Positions 56,450-64,000 of a stretch of 64,000 bases of DNA are shown piece after piece. Where the stretch lies: assembly GCA_944474755.1 (NCBI GenBank), contig OX104125.1:48015288-48079287 (forward strand), in the 5' to 3' direction. The position numbers and the translations under genes are program-made. This DNA is from Limnoperna fortunei. Lineage: Eukaryota > Mollusca > Bivalvia > Mytilida > Modiolidae. Position 1 is the stretch's first letter. Every line of letters starts with the position of its first letter. Below the pieces are notes generated by a model. That model searched no databases, had not been told where the DNA came from, and saw nothing but the letters and a program-made list of their open reading frames with translations.

Positions 56450-58868
56450 TTACTTCCCTTGCACGCTTGATCACGTGGGGTTACACTAATGTCCTGAAAC
56501 CTACCTGGAATGTCCTGAAAATGTCCTGAAAACGGTGATAAATGATCATAACTTTTTTATTTCTTGATGGATTTAAACCAAATTTGGGTCAGTTTGAGAT
56601 ATAAACTTATATTATAGGAATATGAAAAAAAAATTAAAAAAAAAAAATTTTGTGGGAGATAAGTTGACCTGAAGGACTACCTGTCGTGACCTGAAAAATG
56701 TCCTGAAAACGTTTATAATGATCATAACTTTTTTATTTCTTCATGGATTTTCACCAAATTTGGGCCAGTTTGAGATATAAGCATATATTATAAGAATATG
56801 AAAACAAAATTAAAAAAAAAAATTTTGTGGGATATAAGTTGACCTGAAGGACTACCTGTCGTGACCTGAAAATGTCCTGAAAACATATAAATGGTCATAA
56901 CTTTTTTATTTCTTCATGGACTGTCTTCAAATATTGGTTGGCTGGAAAAATAAACATATATTATATGAATATGAAAAAAATATAATATATTTTTAATTTT
57001 TTGTAGGAGAAATGTTAACCTGAAAGACTACATGTCGTTTGTGTATGTCCCGAGAATGTCCTGAAAACATACAGAAATTATCATTTTTCTTGACAGAATG
57101 ACTTCATATATTACTCAAATGTTACTGAAAATTATAATATAACATTTGTTTTATGAGAATTTCTTACAATTTTTTCTGCATATTATAGTTTAAAAAAGCC
57201 ATTAATAGTAGTACAAATGTCAGCTATTTACACTTAATTGCATTAAAAACATTAATTAGAGTATTTAGTTGGATTGATTATACATCAGGTAGTAATTAAC
57301 ATTATTGACACTTCAAGGTAATTACATACTTAATTGGGACAGGCGTTGGGCAGACAAGTTTATCACTTTATTTATAAAATACAAAGAAAAAAATCGCAAT
57401 AAAACTTGCATAAACAAATATAGAATGAAAACCTATTACTGAGAATGTCTATGATCATCACAAAACCAATCTGAAGACACTCCTGAAGAACTCAAATGAG
57501 ACCACTTGTTGCACGCGACTCTTCCTCTTTTCCCTTCACATCCTCTCATATTTTGCAACACATCTGGCTTATCGCAGGTACAGCTTGCTTCTATTTTTCT
57601 TGTGAGTATTTTCATGTTTCACTGGTGTCACTGGTTTCACTGGTGTAACGAGTGGGTGGGGCACAGTAAGTAGCGCGGTACGATAAGGTGTTGAGTCTAT
57701 GTCTGACACAACCTTTGCTGTTCCCATAAAGCTCAGGTGAAGTCCATCCCTACTCAGTAGATGCCTCTGTATGGTGCCCTTCTGCATAAAGGATGGGTGA
57801 CCCACGTAGTGCAGGTTTGGTATCCGTGAGGCCAGTGTTGAAAGGCAGTAGTTAAGGTGTCTTGGGAATGGCCAGCGATCAAGACTGAAACAGATGACAT
57901 TATTAGTGGTGAAATAAAATTTATAAAAAAAAAAACAATACACCAGAACGTATTTACACTTAGGAAATAAAAACAGCACTATAAAGAAACTTTGTACAGA
58001 AAAAAAAAAGAAAATTGAGCACTAAAGATTATATAAGAATTAAATCAAAATAAAAATGAAAGTAGCACTATTCGAGTATAGAAGTCAAATGACTTGGTAA
58101 ACTTTGAATGGAAAGAAATAGAAATTAATGTTATATAAACATATTTGTGATAACTTCTCACTCTTAAAAACTGTTCAATATCAATAAAATGTAATTAAAT
58201 TTAATTAAATTATAACCAAACAAGTAATAGATTGTAATAAAATTAAATGCAATTAATGATTAACGCTAATTAAACATTACTCTTTTTGTTTAATTAATTC
58301 TAGTTCAATTCTAGTTCAGTTTAGGAAATTCATAGTTGCTCAGTCTTCAATACTTTATGCATCTATAACTGTCCTCTATGGATTTTATCATTTTGTTGTG
58401 AGGATATATTATTCTTTATCACCGAGGTAAGACATTTATCTTATGTGTAGTTTCAGGACATCGTGCGTCATATCAGGAGATCATCCTTCAGGTCAAGTTT
58501 TCTCTGCTGTTATAAATTTTTCTAACTTTCTGTTTAACTTTTAATATAATATAAAACAATATCTCGCACTGACCAAAATTTAAGCAAAATTTATTCAGAA
58601 ATAAAAATGTTATAGATATTTATTTTTATCCCTGTCACGTTTTCAGGACACGACAGGTAGTCCTTCAGGTCAACTTATCTCCCACAAAAAAATTTTTTTA
58701 ATATTTTTTTTTCATATTCCTATAATATAAGTTTATATCTCAAACTGACCCATATTTGGTTTAAATCCATCAAGAAATAAAAAAGTTATGATCATTTATC
58801 TCCGTTTTCAGGACAATTTTCAGGATATTAGTGCTACCCGATCACGTGACCAAAATTTGCAAGGTAAA
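56450..58868. mobile_element. 2.4-kb foldback element with ~230-base inverted ends
   Basis: The left arm (56450-56710) and right arm (about 58637-58868) are inverted copies. Both contain GATCACGTG, ACTAAT(G/A)TCCTGA, TAAATGATCATAACTTTTTT, CAGTTTGAGATATAAACTTA and TTGACCTGAAGGACTACCTG. The arms are built from tandem ~180-base units with TGTCCTGAAAAC; the left side has three (56510-57060), the right two. The interior carries a minus-strand exon with an SGNH-like motif. No transposase is recognised, so the element looks non-autonomous. Confidence 0.8.
57569..57884 (-). pseudogene. SGNH/GDSL hydrolase-like C-terminal exon inside the foldback element
   Basis: On the minus strand, an acceptor CATCTGTTTCAG precedes 57884. 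The exon reads LDRWPFPRHLNYCLSTLAS, then PSFMQKGTIQRHLLS and RDGLHLSFMGTAKVV, and stops at 57569. DGLH fits the Asp-x-x-His end of SGNH hydrolases, and such DGLHLS motifs recur in mollusc SGNH-like proteins. A Pro/Val-rich tail (TPVKPVTPVK) follows. The N-terminal block with the Ser nucleophile is not present nearby, so this is a captured or leftover exon. Identity is tentative. Confidence 0.5.
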
Positions 58869-59084
58869 CAATTTCTAAAAACGGAAGTAGTGGGTTTTAT
58901 TTTGTTGTAAGTTGTCATATCACGAACTACACTGTATGCAACTACAGATAATGATACATTAAGGTAGGTAGATTTATATTGTAGTTACTATCACATGATT
59001 TGTATCAAAAGTTTGTAAACGAAACCTATGAATTCCACACCTGTTCAGGCTGTTGCATTCCGCCATTTACCGAGGCAAGTCAAG

Positions 59085-62000
59085 TCAAGTACAAGTAAAC
59101 TTTATTTAAAGTCGGTAGACATATAACAATAAACATAAGCTCTGTAGAGCTTTTAAAACCGACATACATATAATTAAATCATACATTTATACAGTACACA
59201 CAGAATGCATACATAGCACATGACATAAGACATGTAAAATATATACACATATCACATAGCTAATTAAGCACATATAAGACAAGCTGTGCAAACCTGCATA
59301 GCAAAGCACTAAATAAAACATTTAAAGCACTAAACTAAAAAGCAAAAAGCAGAATGACCAAGTCATGCATACATAGAAATGGACAGAATTAAAACATAAA
59401 AACAGAAACAGACTATCAGCTACGGTTTGCTGCACTATTTGCAGAAAGAGCAAGAACAACCCTCCCCCTCCCATTTACTAATTAAGCTTTTAAACTGATT
59501 AAGTCCCATATCCCCTCTAAGTTCATTTGGAAGTTGGTTCCATAGTTTAGCTGCTCCGTAGCTGACAGAGTGTAGGCCATACCTGGTTGTGTTCACTCTA
59601 GGAACATTTACTATATTCTGGTATCTAAAACAGTAAGAATTGTCTTTAAAAGTTACAATATCATGTAAGTATACAGGATTAAGTTTGTTTAAAGTCTTAT
59701 ATACAAAAATTGCTAAAAAGCGCAAGCGTCTAATTTTCAGAGATGGCATTTTTGATTTATACAGAAGTTCTTCATATGTGCTTTTATCATCATTGTATAT
59801 GAAACGCAAGGCTCTTTCTTGGATCTTTTCTAGCTTGCGGGTGTTGCTTTCATTACAGAAGTGCCATACTAAAGGGCAATAGTTAAAATTTGCAAGTATA
59901 AAAGAATAGTATATAGTTATTTTACCTAACTTGCTTAAATATTTACCAATTCTCTTAAGCACATTCAATTGTTGTGAAGCCTTTTTACATACATTAGATA
60001 TATGGCTATTAAAATTCAATTTAAAATCAAAGGTTACACCAAGTAATTTAACCTCATCTTCACATTTAATATTATTTCCGTCTAATTCAAAAATCAAATT
60101 TTCTTTCTTGGTTTTACTGCCAATAGCAAAAGCCTGAAACTTATCAGGGTTGGCTTTCATGTGGTTATCTGAGAACCATTTTATTAGAATACTACTTTCT
60201 TGTTCAAGAGTAGTTTTTACATCCTGTAGGTCATTGCTGCTATAAGATAGAGTATTATCATCAGCGTAGTTATATAGGTCACTTTTCGAGACAAAGTGAA
60301 ATATATCATTAACAAAGATATTAAACAGTACAGGTCCTAAAATGGAACCCTGGGGAACACCTTTATAAATGTCCAAAAAAGGACTACATATTGAACCAAT
60401 TTTTACACACTGCTTCCTGTTTTTCAAATAGCTATTAAGTAAAGAGAGGGCAGTTTCTGACAGACCGTAGCTTTTTAGTTTCAGCAGGAGCAGATCATGT
60501 GGAAGACAGTCAAACGCTTTAGATAAATCCATCAGAACAGCAGCAATGTATTGATTGGTGTCTAAACATTTACGCCAATCTTCTATAATTCTAATTAAAA
60601 TATCTTGACAACTGTAGCCAGGTCTAAAGGCTGACAAAAAGATATTAAATCTTGTTTCAAAAAAATCATTTATTTGTATTTCAATAGATCTTTCAAAAAT
60701 TTTAGATATGGTTGGTAGTATACTGACTGGTCTGTAGTTGGATTTATCCAGTGTGGTGTTTTTCTTATGTATGGGTACAACTTGTGCAATTTTTAGTTTA
60801 TCTGGAAATGTTGATGTTGTGAAGGTCATGTTTATGAGGTTAGTGATTGGTTGTTTTACTACTGGTGCTGCTATTTTGAGTATTTTAGGTGATATTTCAT
60901 CAAAACCAGTAGCCTTTTTAACATTTATTTTGTTCAGTTGTTTTTGTGTAAACTCATCTGTGATAGGTTTAAAAGTTAATTCATTTTGTTGTCCATTCAT
61001 GTTTGTTTCTTTGATTTTAAGTACACTTGGGTGATTGTTGTCAATAGTAATTTCCCCTTGACCTATATCTTTGGCTACATTAATAAAAAATTCATTAAAA
61101 ACAAAGCTAATATCTTTCTGATCTGTTAGCAATACATCATTTTCTCTAATAATAATATCAGACTCAAAATGACACCCTTTGTTGGTTAAAAAAGGTTTAA
61201 TAGTGGGCCAAAAGTCTTTGCTTTTGGGACCACCTACACAACGTTCAACAAAATAGTTTTTTACAGATTGTCTTTTAATCTTATTAACCATATTTCTCTG
61301 AACTCTATAATTTTCCCAAGACTTAGAGTCTCGCTTATTCTTAAAATTATTGTGAAGCATTCTCTTCTTGTACACAGCTTGTCGTAGTTTACGATTCATA
61401 AAAGGAGCTGGTGCTCTTACAATGTTTCTCTGCTTCAGAGGTACATGTTTGTTATACACTTTCATAAAGTTGCAATTAAAATTATCATATGCTTCATCTA
61501 CATTTGAAAAATCTAAATTTTCAATACCTGATTGACTTAAATCGTTTAAAAATTGTACACCATCAAAATTTTTGTAGCTTCTGTAAGACTTTTTTGTTCT
61601 TACTTTAGTTGGAATTTCAGCTACGAGTTGACAAGCAATAAGATTATGGACATCACTTATTCCTGTACCAAAATTACAAGTTTTACTACAAGCATTTGGT
61701 TTGTTCGTGAGTGCTACATCAACCAAACTTGGTAATGAATTTTTGCAAAAACATGTTGGTTCTTTAATAATATTAGAAAGATCAAAAATATCACAAAGAT
61801 CCCTCAGAGGGGCACTCTTTTCCACATTGAGTAGATCAAAATTTAAATCGCCAAGTATTAAGACATTATCATAGCTACAGGTTATCTTATCAACATAATT
61901 TGTAAAGTCTTCAGAGAAAGCACTATCTTTCATTGTGGGTGGTTTATAAGCTCCACATATGTACCATTTTTTGTTATTAAGAATAAGTTCAATACCTATT

Positions 62001-63180
62001 GATTCAATTCGTTCAAATTCAAGCTGTTTCTTTCGATCACCAGCAATGTCAGATCGCAGATAGGCTGCTACACCTCCACCATTAGCATTTCTGTCAGCCC
62101 TCCATAATTTGTAGTTGTCCACTTGGAACTGGCAGTCTACAAAAGAATTATCAATTTTTGTTTCTGCAAGGAAAAGCATGTCAACAATACCCCTTTGTAA
62201 GAGTTCTTTAATATGGCATATTTTATTTCTAATGCTGTTTATGTTTAGATATGCACAAAGAAATTGTTTAGGGTGTTTGTGCCTCAAGTCATTCAGCTCT
62301 TCAAAAATATCGCCTTGAGTGCTATTATCACTGGATGTGTTTTCTAGCTCGAATAATGTGTGGTCGTCGTTTGAATTATTATTCGCTGATATGTCATGAT
62401 CATCATGGATACTTTCATGACCAGTCTCGAAAAAGGAGTCTGAGAAATATGGGAGGGTGCATGATGTACAGTACCAGTCCTCTGCTGAGATTGAAAGTTG
62501 ATCATATAGGCTGTTATTGATATTTAAACATTTTGCATGGAACCAAAGATCGCAAACATCGCATTGGATACCTCGTTGATTTTTCCGCACAGGTTTAGCG
62601 CATGTTCCGCATGGGAATCTTATAGGTCCTGGATTCGGTGATATGTCCCCACTGATAATCAGAATGAGGAGTCTATAATGGCAATTGCGTGATAAGTTTA
62701 TTGCTTTTCTAGGAAGTGGTGGTCTTGAATATAGTAGATGGTAAAACATCATGGTGTTAATCTCCATGTCAAAGTCACTGGCAAGGAGCATATCGTAGGA
62801 TGCCATAGAAGTCTGATTTATACTATCAGGCAGTGTGTGTGTATTGTTACCAATGTCTTGTAGAAGTTTGTTACCATTGTGTTGGGTTTCTGTGTTGAGA
62901 AAGGTCACTAAAACGAACAGAGTATAAAATATCATCCTGGCTTTCGGTTTGTTTATACCGGAAATGGAGTAAGTGGTGAGTATCACAGCTGATTTCGTCA
63001 CAGCAGCAAAGTTAATAGATTAGCAGTATTTTCATTAAAAATTTTGGTCGTATAAAGTTCATTAAACTATTTCCTGTGGTTATATGCTGTTTTCGGTGTA
63101 TTTATATCCCTCAAATGTGTAAATTCCACTGTTTTTGATGCAAGTTGAAAGAGCCGCCTTGATGTTTCGGGCATGCGTAC
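59085..63180 (-). mobile_element. CR1/L2-type LINE, near full length
   Basis: The element runs on the minus strand. Its 3' end is at about 59085, where AAGTCAAGTCAAGTACAAG gives a short tandem tail. A 3' UTR of about 350 bases holds CTTTATTTAAAGTCGG (59099-59115). One uninterrupted ORF (59435-63001) fills most of it. The 5' limit near 63180 is approximate. The lack of any stop or frameshift in 1,188 codons suggests recent insertion. Confidence 0.85.
59435..63001 (-). CDS. LINE polyprotein: 2A-like motif, PHD finger, endonuclease, reverse transcriptase
   Basis: Full-length 1,188-residue ORF starting at ATG 63001. Residues 24-37 are hydrophobic. At 111-126, LLILIISGDISPNPGP is a 2A-like ribosome-skipping motif with Gly125-Pro126 as the expected break. 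A PHD finger follows (131-181: CGTC, CDVC, WFHAKC, WYCTSC). The APE-type endonuclease is about 248-460 with YLNINSIRNK, LFLAETKID, ILGDLNFD and GISDVHN. The reverse transcriptase is about 680-950 with VVPIHKK, NYRPVSILP, LMDLSKAFDCLPHDL, GVPQGSILGPVLF and the catalytic YADD (912-915; 60257-60268). The C-terminal part ends in a Cys-rich KWEGEGCSCSFCK. It nicks target DNA and copies its RNA there. Nothing is missing, so the element may be competent. Confidence 0.93.
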   Translation of the reverse strand: MTKSAVILTTYSISGINKPKARMIFYTLFVLVTFLNTETQHNGNKLLQDIGNNTHTLPDSINQTSMASYDMLLASDFDMEINTMMFYHLLYSRPPLPRKAINLSRNCHYRLLILIISGDISPNPGPIRFPCGTCAKPVRKNQRGIQCDVCDLWFHAKCLNINNSLYDQLSISAEDWYCTSCTLPYFSDSFFETGHESIHDDHDISANNNSNDDHTLFELENTSSDNSTQGDIFEELNDLRHKHPKQFLCAYLNINSIRNKICHIKELLQRGIVDMLFLAETKIDNSFVDCQFQVDNYKLWRADRNANGGGVAAYLRSDIAGDRKKQLEFERIESIGIELILNNKKWYICGAYKPPTMKDSAFSEDFTNYVDKITCSYDNVLILGDLNFDLLNVEKSAPLRDLCDIFDLSNIIKEPTCFCKNSLPSLVDVALTNKPNACSKTCNFGTGISDVHNLIACQLVAEIPTKVRTKKSYRSYKNFDGVQFLNDLSQSGIENLDFSNVDEAYDNFNCNFMKVYNKHVPLKQRNIVRAPAPFMNRKLRQAVYKKRMLHNNFKNKRDSKSWENYRVQRNMVNKIKRQSVKNYFVERCVGGPKSKDFWPTIKPFLTNKGCHFESDIIIRENDVLLTDQKDISFVFNEFFINVAKDIGQGEITIDNNHPSVLKIKETNMNGQQNELTFKPITDEFTQKQLNKINVKKATGFDEISPKILKIAAPVVKQPITNLINMTFTTSTFPDKLKIAQVVPIHKKNTTLDKSNYRPVSILPTISKIFERSIEIQINDFFETRFNIFLSAFRPGYSCQDILIRIIEDWRKCLDTNQYIAAVLMDLSKAFDCLPHDLLLLKLKSYGLSETALSLLNSYLKNRKQCVKIGSICSPFLDIYKGVPQGSILGPVLFNIFVNDIFHFVSKSDLYNYADDNTLSYSSNDLQDVKTTLEQESSILIKWFSDNHMKANPDKFQAFAIGSKTKKENLIFELDGNNIKCEDEVKLLGVTFDFKLNFNSHISNVCKKASQQLNVLKRIGKYLSKLGKITIYYSFILANFNYCPLVWHFCNESNTRKLEKIQERALRFIYNDDKSTYEELLYKSKMPSLKIRRLRFLAIFVYKTLNKLNPVYLHDIVTFKDNSYCFRYQNIVNVPRVNTTRYGLHSVSYGAAKLWNQLPNELRGDMGLNQFKSLISKWEGEGCSCSFCK

Positions 63181-63561
63181 CGCAAAACACTCAAGTTTAT
63201 AACATGTTTGAACTTTGATACACATTTATAGTATTTAGTATACCTTAAAGTGACGAGAGATAATAGTTTTCAGAGTTAATTTTGCATCTAATTGAAAATA
63301 CCTTATAGAATTTTTTTACATAATTACCTCCCTTGTTAAAAATCAAATGTAGGGATGGTAAGGAGTATTGCTGATATGCCTAAATCCTAAATATTTAAGT
63401 AGGCTTCAATAAAGGTGTTTAATGAAATACAATGCAGTTTGTTTCAAGTAAATATATTCAATATCAAGGGTTTTTTGCTCATTTTATACTATTATATTGG
63501 GCCGATTTTGTTATGGACCGATTTATCCAGACACCTCCCTATCAAATGTTACTAGTATGTT
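63181..63561. other. Flank of the LINE
   Basis: It contains ATTACCTCCCTTGTTAA near 63320 (also at 3608) and ATGGACCGATTTATCCAGAC near 63514, which recalls the ACCGATTTATC end of the pogo/Tigger-like element and may be a related MITE end. No gene. Confidence 0.4.
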
Positions 63562-63670
63562 AGGGGTCTCTGTGGCCGAGTGGTTAAGGTAGTTAGTCAT
63601 CTATTATTGATCACACTGTGGTTGCAGGTTCAAGTCTCACTATGAGCAGATTAAACTTTACACCAATTAA
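63562..63670 (+). mobile_element. SINE fragment (head)
   Basis: GGGGTCTCTGTGGCCGAGTG and GTTAAGGTAG (A box), then GTTGCAGGTTCAAGTCTC (B box). The body with ACTCCGG is missing; the element stops after CAGATTAAACTTTACACC. Confidence 0.75.
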
Positions 63671-64000
63671 GGAATACTTCAAATTTCTGAACAGATTACT
63701 ACAGACGTGACGTGTTTTTTATATTGCCCACTATATACCGTGGTCGTGGGTTTTTTTCATTCAGAAATTCACCACCATACGCCACGGTGGTATTCTGCGG
63801 TACATCGTGATTTGTCCACTACATATCGTGACCCACCGTGTTGACCACGGTGGATTTTCAATTTCTTTTCATGCTTACACAGTGAAAAAATTTTAAATGT
63901 TGCGATTTAATTTAGAGATTTGTGTTAAAATATGCCGTTTTAATACGTTTGTTTGAAAACAAAATTAATCTGCGTTCTTGCTAATCTATTCATTATACGA
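63671..64000. other. CCACGGTGG-rich short repeat region and right edge
   Basis: Between 63720 and 63860, the words ACTATATACCGTGGTCGTGG, CCACGGTGGTA and CCACCGTG occur in direct and inverted form. They look like part of a foldback repeat. The last ~140 bases are AT-rich with no feature. Confidence 0.5.

Overview
The window is eukaryotic and looks like a bivalve mollusc genome, possibly mussel-like, though the species is an inference. It is AT-rich, has exons with canonical GT/AG splice sites, and is dominated by repeats. These include tRNA-headed SINEs, a dispersed repeat with an AGCTCACCTGGACC hairpin head, CR1/L2- and jockey-like LINEs, a pogo/Tigger-like transposon, a tyrosine-recombinase retroelement and at least ten minisatellite arrays. 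No prokaryotic gene organisation is visible.

Region 1 (2.5-26.5 kb, + strand) holds one multi-exon gene whose 5' end lies off the left edge. Nine exons join in matching phases with no frameshift: three Ig exons (2565-2822, 4859-5119, 9494-9751), three exons that together form a ROC GTPase domain (12061-12306, 12820-13389, 14332-14465), a large COR exon (15010-16224), a 41-base linker exon (21052-21092) and a terminal exon (25648-26518) with a B-box zinc finger followed by a beta-propeller. The visible part encodes 1,283 residues. The order Ig-Ig-Ig-ROC-COR-B-box-propeller joins a Roco GTPase to TRIM-like modules and to Ig domains that lack the F-strand cysteine. It is the best candidate here for an undescribed system. 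I infer a cytosolic GTP-regulated scaffold or sensor, possibly immune; no function is proven by the sequence. Introns carry SINEs, foldback elements, a 0.97-kb TIR element, a 3.4-kb 36-base array and a 3.4-kb 39-base array whose units carry splice-site-like motifs.

Region 2 (26.7-42.2 kb) has no host gene that I recognise. It has a second copy of the MITE/hairpin repeat also found at 0.6 kb, a 25-base array, another 39-base array, and a nested block. In that block a decayed LINE (32.6-38.4 kb) was split at a TA dinucleotide by a 3.26-kb pogo/Tigger-like transposon with a nearly intact transposase. The block lies between two inverted, closely similar ~200-base repeats (32.3 and 41.2 kb), followed or accompanied by 48-, 21- and 41-base arrays.

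Region 3 (42.9-52.3 kb) has a dead DIRS/Ngaro-type retroelement (gag, RT-RNase H, tyrosine recombinase), a 44-base array and a very homogeneous 39-base array that ends in a long inverted repeat.

Region 4 (52.3-64 kb) has SINE fragments, a 25-G homopolymer, a 2.4-kb foldback element carrying an SGNH-hydrolase-like exon, and on the minus strand a LINE with an uninterrupted 1,188-residue ORF (2A-like motif, PHD finger, endonuclease, reverse transcriptase) that may be young or active. Long ORFs in the minisatellites are by-products of unit lengths divisible by three.
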